Source of the DNA: Reyranella sp.
GTDB taxonomy: Bacteria; Pseudomonadota; Alphaproteobacteria; Reyranellales; Reyranellaceae
Assembly: GCA_021732285.1 (NCBI GenBank)
Contig: JAKFVH010000309.1
Span: 1-40,794 of the forward strand
Reading direction: 5' to 3'
Length of the DNA stretch: 40,794 bases
Shown in pieces: positions 21,343 through 29,599 of this stretch; within the stretch, counting starts at the first letter, position 1; each line of letters starts with the position of its first letter. A model generated the notes under the pieces. The model was not told the origin of the DNA and did no database searches. It saw only the letters and a program-made list of their open reading frames with translations. A program made the translations under genes and the position numbers.

Positions 21343-21479
21343 GCTGGGGGCGCGCCACTCCAGTGGCGCGTCATATTCGGACCGCGGGCCTCCGGCCCGC
21401 TCATGACTCATGAGGCGGGCCAGAGGCCCGCGGTCCGAATCATGAGCATGACGCGCCACTGGAGTGGCGCGCCCCCAGC
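21343..21479. repeat. 137-bp nested palindrome (A-B-B'-A') between pgl and rpe
   Basis: Outer arms 21343-21374 and 21448-21479 are a perfect 32-bp inverted repeat (family A). Inner arms 21375-21400 and 21415-21440 are a 26-bp inverted repeat with one mismatch (family B). The centre is TCATGACTCATGAG, and 7 unpaired bases (21441-21447) sit on the right side only. Each arm is also self-complementary, so the region can form either one long cruciform or several small hairpins. Related copies lie at 1-88 and 3333-3413. Confidence 0.92.
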
Positions 21480-21490
21480 GGTCTGAGATC

Positions 21491-22177
21491 ATGGCCGGCC
21501 CCATCCTCATTGCGCCCTCGGTCCTGTCGGCCGACTTCGCGCGCCTGGGAGAGGAAGTGCGCGCCGTCGATGCCGCCGGTGCCGATTGGATCCATGTCGA
21601 CGTGATGGACGGCCGTTTCGTTCCCAACATCACCATCGGCCCGGTCGTGCTAAAAGCCATTCGCCGCTCGACGGCAAAGCCGCTCAACGTCCATCTGATG
21701 ATCGTCGAGCCCGAGCGCTATGTCGCGGCCTTCGCCGACGCCGGCGCCGATCACCTGCTGGTCCAGGCCGAGCCCGGCTCCACCATCCATCTGCATCGCG
21801 TGCTCGGCCAGATCCGCGCGCTCGGCAAGAAGGCGGGCGTCGTGGTCGACCCGGCGAGCCCGCCGGAACTCGTCGAGTACGTCCTGCATCTCTGTGACAT
21901 CATCCTGGTGATGACGGTCAATCCCGGATTCGGCGGGCAGTCCTTCCTGCCCGAAATGCTGCCCAAGATCCGGCGCATCCGCGAGATGTGCGCCCAACGC
22001 GGCCTCGATCCGGTGATCGAGGTCGATGGCGGCGAGAACGCCACGACGGCACGACAGGCGGCCGCGGCCGGCGCCACCGCGATCGTCGCCGGCTCGGCGA
22101 TCTTCGACACGAAGGATTACAAGGCCGCCATTGCCGCGATCCGCGCCAGCGCCACCGCGGGCGCCGCCAAGCCATGA
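21491..22177 (+). CDS. rpe: Ribulose-phosphate 3-epimerase
   Basis: A 228-aa TIM-barrel metalloenzyme converting ribulose 5-phosphate to xylulose 5-phosphate. LIAPSVLSADFARLGEE, HVDVMDGRFVPNITIGP, VMTVNPGFGGQSF and IEVDGG are family signatures. ATG at 21491 begins the domain; the extra in-frame codons from 21464 come from the palindromic repeat and are excluded. No strong ribosome site is visible, so translation may rely on the structured leader. Its stop overlaps the start of the rpiA-gntK fusion (ATGA). Confidence 0.95.
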   Translation: MAGPILIAPSVLSADFARLGEEVRAVDAAGADWIHVDVMDGRFVPNITIGPVVLKAIRRSTAKPLNVHLMIVEPERYVAAFADAGADHLLVQAEPGSTIHLHRVLGQIRALGKKAGVVVDPASPPELVEYVLHLCDIILVMTVNPGFGGQSFLPEMLPKIRRIREMCAQRGLDPVIEVDGGENATTARQAAAAGATAIVAGSAIFDTKDYKAAIAAIRASATAGAAKP

Positions 22178-23418
22178 GCGCCGCCGCCGACGCGGATCGC
22201 GATGCGCTGAAGCGTGCGGCGGCGGAGGCGGCGGTCGAGCTGGTCGAGGACGGCATGATCGTCGGGCTGGGCACCGGCTCGACGGCGGCGTTCGCGGTCG
22301 AGGCGCTGGCCCGGCGGCATCGAGAGGGTCTGCGCTTCGTCGGCATTCCGACGTCGGAGCGAACCGCGGCGCAGGCGAGGGCGGCCGGCATCCCGCTGTC
22401 CTCCTTCGCAGAGCATCGCCAGATCGACCTCACGATCGACGGCGCCGATGAGGTCGAACGCGGTACCTTGAACCTGATCAAGGGACTGGGCGGCGCCCTG
22501 CTGCGCGAGAAGATCGTCGCCAACGCCAGCCGGCGCCTCGCCATCGTCGTCGACGGCGCCAAGCTGGTCGATCGGCTGGGCACGCACGCCCCGGTGCCGG
22601 TCGAAGTCGTTACCTTCGGGATGGAAGTCACGCGGGCGGCTCTGGAAGTGTTCGCCGCAGAGGTGCGGCCCCGCCTGACGCCGGCGGGCGACATGTTCGT
22701 CACCGACGGCGGCAACCGCATTCTCGACTGCCACTTCGCCGGCTCCATCGCCGATCCGGCGCGGCTCGAAGACCGCATCCGCCGCGTCGTCGGCGTGGTC
22801 GAGAGCGGCCTGTTCATCGGCCGCGCCGACCCGGTGTTCGTCGCCGACGGCCAGGGCGTCCATCGTCTCGACAGCGCGCGCGCCCATCGCGGCCGTCCGC
22901 CGGTCCTGGTGGTCATGGGCGTATCGGGCGCCGGCAAGTCGACCGTCGCGGGGGAGCTCGTGGCCCGCCTGGGCTGGCCTTTCGAGGAGGGCGATGCGCT
23001 GCATCCCGAGGTCAACGTTGCCAAGATGCATGCCGGGATCGCGCTGACCGATGCCGACCGTCAGCCCTGGCTCGAAAGCGTGGCCGCCTGGATCGACGGT
23101 CAGCGTGCCAGGAAACAGCCGGGCATCATCACCTGCTCCGCCCTCAAGCGGTCGTATCGCCGGATCGTCATCGGCGACCGGCCGGAAGTTCGGTTGGTCT
23201 ATCTTCGCGGCAGCCGCGATGTCATGGCCGAACATCTGGCGGGACGCAGCGGCCACTTCATGCCGGCGAGCCTGCTGCAAAGTCAGATCGATACCCTGGA
23301 GGAACCCGGACCGGACGAAGAGCCTCTGATTGTCGATGTCGGGCGGCCCGCCGGCCAGGTCGCCGAGGAGATCATTCGCCTGCTCGGCACATCCGCGACG
23401 GTGCGCCCGCACGGCTAG
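22174..23418 (+). CDS. Fusion of ribose-5-phosphate isomerase A and gluconokinase
   Basis: A 414-aa two-domain protein. Residues 1 to about 232 are RpiA: GLGTGSTAAF (31-40), TIDGADEV (87-94), KGLGGALLREK (103-113) and FVTDGGNRILD, interconverting ribose 5-phosphate and ribulose 5-phosphate. A linker of only about 10 residues leads to a GntK-type gluconokinase, about 240-414, with P-loop MGVSGAGKST (248-257), FEEGDALHP, LTDADRQPWL, TCSALKRSYR and a Cys-free C-terminus ending TVRPHG. That domain phosphorylates gluconate to 6-phosphogluconate, the Gnd substrate. The frame is continuous with no internal stop, and both domains keep their motifs. The start overlaps rpe by ATGA. Confidence 0.92.
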   Translation: MSAAADADRDALKRAAAEAAVELVEDGMIVGLGTGSTAAFAVEALARRHREGLRFVGIPTSERTAAQARAAGIPLSSFAEHRQIDLTIDGADEVERGTLNLIKGLGGALLREKIVANASRRLAIVVDGAKLVDRLGTHAPVPVEVVTFGMEVTRAALEVFAAEVRPRLTPAGDMFVTDGGNRILDCHFAGSIADPARLEDRIRRVVGVVESGLFIGRADPVFVADGQGVHRLDSARAHRGRPPVLVVMGVSGAGKSTVAGELVARLGWPFEEGDALHPEVNVAKMHAGIALTDADRQPWLESVAAWIDGQRARKQPGIITCSALKRSYRRIVIGDRPEVRLVYLRGSRDVMAEHLAGRSGHFMPASLLQSQIDTLEEPGPDEEPLIVDVGRPAGQVAEEIIRLLGTSATVRPHG

Positions 23419-23436
23419 CGACAGGAGAGCTGATCG

Positions 23437-26073
23437 ATGCCTGCGACGATCACCCCTGAAGAGCAACGCCTTACCGAGGCGAACGAGCGCCGGCAGGCCT
23501 GGCGCAAATGGGGCCCCTATGTGAGCGAGCGCCAGTGGGGCACGGTGCGTGAGGACTACAGCGCCGAGGGCGACGCCTGGAACTACCTCCCCCACGACCA
23601 CGCGCGCAGCCGTGCCTATCGCTGGGGCGAGGACGGGATCGGCGGGTTTTGCGACGCCAAGCAACAGCTCTGCCTGGCCGTCGCGCTGTGGAACGGCAAG
23701 GACCCGATCCTGAAGGAGCGCATGTTCGGGCTCAGCAACCGAGAAGGCAATCACGGCGAGGACGTCAAGGAGCTCTACTACTATCTCGATGCGGCGCCGA
23801 CCTACAGCTACGCCCGCATGCTCTACAAATATCCGCAGGCGGCGTTTCCCTACGACCTGCTGGTGCAGGAAAACGCACGGCGCGACAGGCGGCAGCCCGA
23901 ATTCGAGATCATCGATACCGGCATCTTCGACGCCGACCGCTATTTCGATGTCGATATCGAATATGCCAAGGCGGACGTCGACGACATCCTGCTGCGGGTG
24001 ACCGTCACCAATCGCGGTCCCGAGGAAGCAGCGATTCACGTGCTGCCTCAGGTCTGGTTCCGCAACACCTGGAGCTGGTTCACCGACCGGCCCAAACCTT
24101 CCCTCGAGCGCGCCGGCGACCATGTCGTGGTCAGGCATCAGACGCTCGGCGCCTATGCGATCCACTTCGATGGGCCGGACGAGATCAGGTTCTGCGAGAA
24201 CGAGACCAACGCCGCAAAACTATACGGGAGCGAAGAGACGAGGCATTTGTACAAGGACGGCTTCAACGACTACCTGGCGGGCGGAGCCAAGGACGCGGTC
24301 GGTTCGCACAAAGGCACCAAGGCAGCCGGCATCTATCGGCGCACTGTTGCGGCAGGCGCCAGCATCACCATCCAGGTCAGGCTGAGCCTGGGCCCACCGA
24401 AGCCCGCACCCTTCGATCATTTCGAGCGGATCTTCAACCTGCGCAAAAGCGAAACGGATGCCTTCTACAACAAGCTGCAGAGCAAGGTGCTGGACGAGGA
24501 CCTCCGCCGCATCCAGCGCCAGGCGTTCGCGGGCGTCCTGTGGTCGAAGCAATTCTTCTACTACGACGTCACGGAGTGGCTCGACGGTGACCCGGCGCAA
24601 CCCAGACCCGCCGGCGCCCGTCATGGCGGACGCAACAGCGGGTGGGTTCATGCGACCATGGAAGACGTCATCTCGATGCCGGACAAATGGGAGTTCCCCT
24701 GGTTCGCGGCCTGGGACTGGGCGTTTCATCTGGTCACGCTCGCCTGTCTCGATCTCGAGGACGCCAAGCATCAACTGATCCTGCTCGGCCAGTCCTGGTA
24801 CATGCATCCCAACGGGCAGCTGCCCGCCTACGAATGGAACTTCAGCGACGTCAATCCGCCCGTGCAGGCCTGGGCGGCGTTGCGCCTCTACGAGGAGGAG
24901 CGGAAGCGCAGCGGCAAAGGCGATCGGAAGTTTCTCGAGCGGGTCTTCACCAAGCTGCTGCTCAATTTCACCTGGTGGGTGAACCGCAAGGATCCGCGTG
25001 GCCTGAACGTCTTCGAAGGCGGCTTTCTAGGCATGGACAATATCGGCGTGTTCGATCGCTCCGCGCCGCTGCCGGTCGACGGCATGCAGGTGCAGTCCGA
25101 CGGGACGTCGTGGATGGCGATGTACAGCCTGAACATGCTGCGCATCGCCATCGAACTGGCGCAGGAAGACGACGCCTACCAGGACATCGCGACCAAGTTC
25201 TTCGAGCACTTCCTGATGATCGGCGGTGCGATGACCAACCTCGGCGGCAAGGGCCTGAGCTTGTGGGACGACACCGACGATTTCTTCTACGACTGGCTGG
25301 TCATGAGCAACGGCGAGGCGACACCGCTGCGCGTGCGCTCGCTGGTCGGCCTGATTCCAGGGTTCGCCGTCGAGACCATAGAAGCCGACTTGCTGAAGAA
25401 TCTCCCATCATTCACCCGGCAGCGGGACTGGTATTTGCGCTACCGTCCAAAGCTTGCGGTCCTGGTTTCCCGCGTGAACACGCCGGGCGCCGACGACACG
25501 CGCCTGCTCGCCATCGCCCGCGCCTACCGCGCGACCAAGGTGTTGGGACGCGTCCTGGACAAGAGCGAATTCCTGTCGGACTACGGGATTCGCTCGCTGT
25601 CGCGGTACTATCTCGACCACCCCTACGTCTTCGAGAGCGGCAGCTTTCGCTCCTCCGCGGTCAGATACGTCCCAGCCGAATCGGACAGCGATCTCTTCGG
25701 CGGGAATTCAAATTGGCGCGGGCCGATCTGGATGCCGTTCAACTACCTGTTCATCGAAAGCCTGAACAAGTTCGGCAAGTTCTATGGCGATGATTTTCGC
25801 GTGGAATACCCGGTCGGGTCGGGCGCGATGCTGTCGCTGAAAAAGGTCGCCGATGAAGTGCGCAACCGCCTGATCAACATCTTCCGGCGCGACGACAAGG
25901 GGCGACGGGCCGTCTTCGGCACCTACGAGAAGATGCAGACCGATCCGCACTTCAAGGACTACCTGCTGTTCCACGAGTACTACGACGGCGACACCGGCCG
26001 CGGCCTGGGCGCCTCGCACCAGACGGGGTGGAGCGCCTTGGTCGCCAACATGATTGCCGAGCTGCATGAATAG
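23437..26073 (+). CDS. GH63-like glucosidase (yeast YMR196W-type family)
   Basis: An 878-aa protein of the large glucosidase group related to GH63/mannosylglycerate-hydrolase-like enzymes with an (alpha/alpha)6 barrel. The N-terminal region has RQWGTVREDYSAEGDAWNYLPHDHARSRAYRWGEDG. The catalytic barrel includes FPWFAAWDWAFHLVTLACLD, NGQLPAYEWNFSDVNPPVQAWA, SNWRGPIWMPFNYLF, and near the C-terminus HEYYDGDTGRGLGASHQTGWSALVAN. No signal peptide is present, so it acts on an intracellular substrate, which I cannot name. ATG at 23437 follows ACAGGAGAG. It overlaps the GH13 gene by 8 bp. Confidence 0.85.
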   Translation: MPATITPEEQRLTEANERRQAWRKWGPYVSERQWGTVREDYSAEGDAWNYLPHDHARSRAYRWGEDGIGGFCDAKQQLCLAVALWNGKDPILKERMFGLSNREGNHGEDVKELYYYLDAAPTYSYARMLYKYPQAAFPYDLLVQENARRDRRQPEFEIIDTGIFDADRYFDVDIEYAKADVDDILLRVTVTNRGPEEAAIHVLPQVWFRNTWSWFTDRPKPSLERAGDHVVVRHQTLGAYAIHFDGPDEIRFCENETNAAKLYGSEETRHLYKDGFNDYLAGGAKDAVGSHKGTKAAGIYRRTVAAGASITIQVRLSLGPPKPAPFDHFERIFNLRKSETDAFYNKLQSKVLDEDLRRIQRQAFAGVLWSKQFFYYDVTEWLDGDPAQPRPAGARHGGRNSGWVHATMEDVISMPDKWEFPWFAAWDWAFHLVTLACLDLEDAKHQLILLGQSWYMHPNGQLPAYEWNFSDVNPPVQAWAALRLYEEERKRSGKGDRKFLERVFTKLLLNFTWWVNRKDPRGLNVFEGGFLGMDNIGVFDRSAPLPVDGMQVQSDGTSWMAMYSLNMLRIAIELAQEDDAYQDIATKFFEHFLMIGGAMTNLGGKGLSLWDDTDDFFYDWLVMSNGEATPLRVRSLVGLIPGFAVETIEADLLKNLPSFTRQRDWYLRYRPKLAVLVSRVNTPGADDTRLLAIARAYRATKVLGRVLDKSEFLSDYGIRSLSRYYLDHPYVFESGSFRSSAVRYVPAESDSDLFGGNSNWRGPIWMPFNYLFIESLNKFGKFYGDDFRVEYPVGSGAMLSLKKVADEVRNRLINIFRRDDKGRRAVFGTYEKMQTDPHFKDYLLFHEYYDGDTGRGLGASHQTGWSALVANMIAELHE

Positions 26074-27505
26074 GGAAGGGCTGTTCGAGATCAACACAAG
26101 GGTTTGGCTTTGGCGGCTGTCGCAGGAGGCCGGAAAGCCGGTCACCCTTGCCACCGTCGACGATGCCATCCTGGATGATCTCGCGCGTCGCGGCTTCGAC
26201 TGGATCTGGCTCTTGAGCGTGTGGCAGACGGGCGCGGCCAGCCGGGCCGTGTCGCGCGGCAACCCGGCCTGGCAGGAAGAGTTCCGGACGGCGCTGCCGG
26301 ACCTGACGCAAGACGATATCTGCGGATCGGGCTTCGCCATCAGCGCCTACGAGGTCGATGACGCGCTGGGCGGCAAGGCGGCGCTGGCCGCGTTCCGCGC
26401 CCGGCTCGCCGCGCGCGGTCTGCGCCTCATGCTCGATTTCGTGCCCAATCACACCGCGCTCGATCATCCATGGACGAAGACGCATCCCGATTTCTATGTC
26501 CAGGGCAGCGATTATCGCGTCGAGACCGACCAGGGGTCGCGCCTCCTGGCCCATGGGCGCGATCCCAATTTCCCCGGCTGGCCGGACACGCTGCAGCTGA
26601 ACTACGCCGAGCCGTCGCTGCAGGCGGCGCAGATGGCGGAGCTGCAGACGATCGCCGGGCAATGCGACGGCGTGCGCTGCGACATGGCGATGCTCGTGCT
26701 GCCGGACGTCTTCCGGCGTACCTGGGGCCTCGCGTCGGCGCCGTTCTGGCCGAAGGCGATCGCGGCCGTGCGCGACGCCCATCCTGGCTTCACGTTCATG
26801 GCCGAGGCCTATTGGGACCTCGAATGGGAATTGCAGCAGCAGGGTTTTAGCTACTGCTACGACAAGCGCCTCTACGATCGCCTTTGCCATTCCGATGCCG
26901 GCAGCATTCGTGCCCACCTGGGCGCGGGGCTCGACTATCAGGACCGGCTGGCGCGCTTCCTCGAGAATCACGACGAGCCGCGTGCCGCCGCGGTCTTTCC
27001 CTGGCTGCGGCACCAGGCGGCCGCCATTGTCACTTACTTTGCGCCGGGGCTGCGGTTCTTCCATCAGGGCCAGTTGGACGGTGCGCAAGTCCGAGTGCCC
27101 GTCCACCTGCGCCGAGCGCCGGCCGAAGCTCGCAGCGCCGACATTGCCTCCTTCTACGACAGGCTCCTGGCAACGCTGAGGACCGACGCCTTTCGCCATG
27201 GCGCCTGGTCAATGATCGCGCCGCAATCGGCTTGGGATGGCAATCCGACGGGACAGGACTTTGTTGCCTATGCGTGGCAGTCGTCGAGCGGCAGCCGTTA
27301 CGTCGTCGTCGTCAACTATTCGGATCACCAGGGGCAGTGCCGTCTGCGGCTGCCCTTCGACGGTCTGGCCGGCCGCCAATTCCGTCTGGTCGATGTGATG
27401 GAAAGCGAGGTCTATTGGCGCGACGGCGGCGAGCTGGTCGAGCCCGGCCTCTACATCGATCTCGGCGCGTGGCGCTTCAACGTCTTCAGGCTGGATCCCG
27501 CATGA
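26066..27505 (+). CDS. GH13 alpha-amylase family protein
   Basis: A 479-aa member of the alpha-amylase clan. All four catalytic regions are visible: region I DFVPNH (124-129), region II GVRCDMAML with nucleophile Asp206, region III MAEAYWD with acid/base Glu247, and region IV ENHDE with Asp303. A C-terminal beta domain follows (about 390-479). No signal peptide. It could hydrolyse or transglycosylate alpha-glucosides or alpha-glucan; maltosyltransferase and amylosucrase-like roles cannot be excluded. ATG at 26066 lies within the end of the GH63-like gene, and the stop overlaps the ATG at 27502, so three genes are coupled in series. Confidence 0.88.
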   Translation: MNREGLFEINTRVWLWRLSQEAGKPVTLATVDDAILDDLARRGFDWIWLLSVWQTGAASRAVSRGNPAWQEEFRTALPDLTQDDICGSGFAISAYEVDDALGGKAALAAFRARLAARGLRLMLDFVPNHTALDHPWTKTHPDFYVQGSDYRVETDQGSRLLAHGRDPNFPGWPDTLQLNYAEPSLQAAQMAELQTIAGQCDGVRCDMAMLVLPDVFRRTWGLASAPFWPKAIAAVRDAHPGFTFMAEAYWDLEWELQQQGFSYCYDKRLYDRLCHSDAGSIRAHLGAGLDYQDRLARFLENHDEPRAAAVFPWLRHQAAAIVTYFAPGLRFFHQGQLDGAQVRVPVHLRRAPAEARSADIASFYDRLLATLRTDAFRHGAWSMIAPQSAWDGNPTGQDFVAYAWQSSSGSRYVVVVNYSDHQGQCRLRLPFDGLAGRQFRLVDVMESEVYWRDGGELVEPGLYIDLGAWRFNVFRLDPA

Positions 27506-27902
27506 CGTTCGCGATCCGCAGGCGAAGACGTTCGACTTCGTCGCGCAAAAGACGATGTATGGCGGCAAGCATGTCGCCGAGGGCGATACAATCTTCGTGT
27601 TCGCGAGCGAGAACGAGGGCGGACAGGGCCTCATCGCGCGCGGCGTCGTCACCTCGGCCAGGCCGATCGCGAAGAAGCCCGGCATTGCCCGGCAAACGCC
27701 GCGGGTAAGCCTCTCGATCAGGCGCACCGCCCTCGCGCGGCGAGCGCTCGGCCGGCGCGAGCTCAGGCATCTCACCGACTGGAACGACGGCGCACCGGGA
27801 ACCGAGCTCAACTTCAAGTTCTACCGTCAGGCAACGAACAAGATCGTCGGCCTCTCGGATGAAGCAACGTCATTTCTGGCCTCGTTTTTCTCGACGGCTT
27901 GA
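27502..27902 (+). CDS. Small conserved-looking protein with apparent frameshift near its start
   Basis: ATG at 27502 overlaps the GH13 stop as ATGA, like other junctions here. Its frame gives MTFAIRRRRR and then an Arg/Ser-rich shadow. The neighbouring frame, open from before 27504, reads DVRDPQAKTFDFVAQKTMYGG and continues as a well-formed alpha/beta protein (GDTIFVFASENEGGQGLIARGVVTSA, TDWNDG, ELNFKFYRQATNKIVG) to the stop at 27902. One inserted base within TTCGCGATC (27508-27516) would join MTF to the DPQ frame. Without it the first in-frame ATG is 27555, which would truncate a protein-like N-terminus and leave 115 aa. Family function is unknown to me; it is an EVE/ASCH-like small domain at best guess. 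Confidence 0.7.
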
Positions 27903-27937
27903 CTTGCCGTGCATGCAGACGCTCTAACGGTCGGCGG

Positions 27938-28759
27938 ATGATCTCTCGCAGGAACGCTCTTTCGGGACTTGCGGCTGCCGCGGCGGCAGGGTGCAGCAGC
28001 CGCCAGGCGGCTTACCAAGGGCCGTCCCAGTATCCGATCGCACCGCCGGCGCCCGACCGCGCGTCGCTTGGATTGGATGCGGTGATCGACATCAGCCGCA
28101 GCGTGACCGTCTCCGACTTCCGGCGGGTGCGCCAGAGCAACATCCTCGGCGTCATCCATAAGGCGAGCGAAGGCGGCGACTATGCCGACACGGCCTACGC
28201 CCAGCGCCGCCCGCAGGCCGAGGCGGCGGGCCTGCTGTGGGGCGCCTATCACTTCGGCACCGGGCAGATGTCGGGCGAGCGCCAGGCGGCGTTCTTCTTG
28301 GCCCAGGCGCGGCCGGGGCCGCGGACGCTGCTCGCCCTCGACCTCGAGGCCAACGAGAACAATCCGTCGAACTCCATGCGGCTCGACCAGGCGGAAATCT
28401 TCGTCCAGGCGGTGGCCCAGGCGACGGGCCGGCTGCCGGTCGTGTACGTGCATCCGACCTGGGCCAATGGCGAGCCGCTGCCGAACTCCGGCCTCAGCCT
28501 GGGTGCAACGATCACGCCGGGCTCGCTCCTGGCGCGTTGCGGGCTGTGGGTCGCCGACTACCACGATTCGCCCGAGGTGCCGCTGGCCTGGGCGGCGAGC
28601 GGCTGGCGGCTCTGGCAGTATGCCGGCGACGAGAGCGCGGGCCGCCCGGCCTACGGCCAGACCACCATCGTGCAGGGCGTCAGCCACTGCGACCGCAACC
28701 TGTTCAACGGCGATGCCGACGCGCTTTACCGGTTCTGGGGTGCGGCCGGCGGGTCTTGA
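27938..28759 (+). CDS. GH25 lysozyme-like lipoprotein, possible Tat substrate
   Basis: A 273-aa protein. The N-terminus ISRRNALSGLAAAAAAGC has twin arginines, a hydrophobic stretch and a lipobox with Cys19, predicting an exported lipoprotein, possibly Tat-dependent. From residue 48 the sequence matches GH25 muramidases: AVIDISRS with Asp51, HKASEGGDYAD, GAYHFG, LALDLEAN with Asp135 and Glu137, and GWRLWQYAGDE. The predicted role is peptidoglycan glycan-strand cleavage in the periplasm. ATG at 27938 is chosen because it starts the signal; it stands 35 bp after the preceding gene and may be a separate unit. Confidence 0.87.
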   Translation: MISRRNALSGLAAAAAAGCSSRQAAYQGPSQYPIAPPAPDRASLGLDAVIDISRSVTVSDFRRVRQSNILGVIHKASEGGDYADTAYAQRRPQAEAAGLLWGAYHFGTGQMSGERQAAFFLAQARPGPRTLLALDLEANENNPSNSMRLDQAEIFVQAVAQATGRLPVVYVHPTWANGEPLPNSGLSLGATITPGSLLARCGLWVADYHDSPEVPLAWAASGWRLWQYAGDESAGRPAYGQTTIVQGVSHCDRNLFNGDADALYRFWGAAGGS

Positions 28760-28814
28760 ATCACGGCCCGGATTGGGCTTGATGGGATCGACGAAATAGG
28801 GAGAGGGGACGCCG

Positions 28815-29588
28815 ATGCGACCGAACAAGATCAAGCAGATGTGGAAGGCCAACCAGTGCGTGACGCTGGGCTGGCTCTCGGTGGCGCACGGCTTCAGCGC
28901 CGAGGTCATGGCGCGCCAGGGCTTCGATGCCCTGTGCGTCGACCTGCAGCACGGCACGGCCGAGATGAAGGACGTGGCGCCGATGCTGCAGGCGATCTCG
29001 CAGACCGACACCGTGCCGGTGGTGCGCGTCGCCTGGAACGAGCCGGCCGCCATCATGAAGGCGCTCGACCTCGGCGCCTACGCCATCATCGTGCCGCTGG
29101 TGAACAATGCCGCGGAGGCGGCGCAAGCGGTGGCTGCCTGCCGCTATCCGCCGGTCGGCATGCGCTCGAACGGACCGGTGCGCGCTGTCCACTACGGCGG
29201 CGGCGATTACGTGGCCAATGCCAACAACGAGATCGTCGTCATGGCGATGATCGAGACCAAGGAGGGCATCGCCAACCTCGACGCCATCTGTGCCACCAAG
29301 GGCCTCGACGCCGTCTATATCGGTCCGGCCGATCTTTCGTTTGCCCTGGGATTGCCGCCGCGCGGCGACAATCCGGATCCGCTGCACATGGCGACCTGCG
29401 ACAAGATCCTGGCGGCGGCGCACAAGGCCGGCATCAAGTGCGTCATGCATTGCGCCAGCGCCGCCTTCGCGGCGGGCGCGGTGAAGCGCGGTTTCGACAT
29501 GGTGATGCTGACGTCGGACCTGTCGTGCATGATCGCCGGCGCAAAGATCCAGCTCGACGAGCTCAAGGCGAAGACGAAGGCGGCCTGA
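28815..29588 (+). CDS. HpcH/HpaI family aldolase
   Basis: A 257-aa class II pyruvate-dependent aldolase of the HpaI type. Residues equivalent to the known active site are His46 (VDLQHG), Arg71 (PVVRVAW), Glu147 (MIETKEG) and Asp173 (YIGPADLSF); these bind metal and pyruvate enolate. The family cleaves 4-hydroxy-2-ketoacids, for example 4-hydroxy-2-oxoheptanedioate, to pyruvate plus an aldehyde; the substrate here is unassigned because no aromatic meta-cleavage genes are adjacent. GGAGAGGGG precedes the ATG. It is convergent with the ferredoxin reductase gene, 11 bp apart. Confidence 0.9.
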   Translation: MRPNKIKQMWKANQCVTLGWLSVAHGFSAEVMARQGFDALCVDLQHGTAEMKDVAPMLQAISQTDTVPVVRVAWNEPAAIMKALDLGAYAIIVPLVNNAAEAAQAVAACRYPPVGMRSNGPVRAVHYGGGDYVANANNEIVVMAMIETKEGIANLDAICATKGLDAVYIGPADLSFALGLPPRGDNPDPLHMATCDKILAAAHKAGIKCVMHCASAAFAAGAVKRGFDMVMLTSDLSCMIAGAKIQLDELKAKTKAA

Positions 29589-29599
29589 GGCCGGGTTGG

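Noticed and set aside
21343-21479. Possible CRISPR array or integron-type site
   Set aside because: The repeats are inverted and nested, with no direct repeats at regular spacing and no cas or integrase gene nearby.
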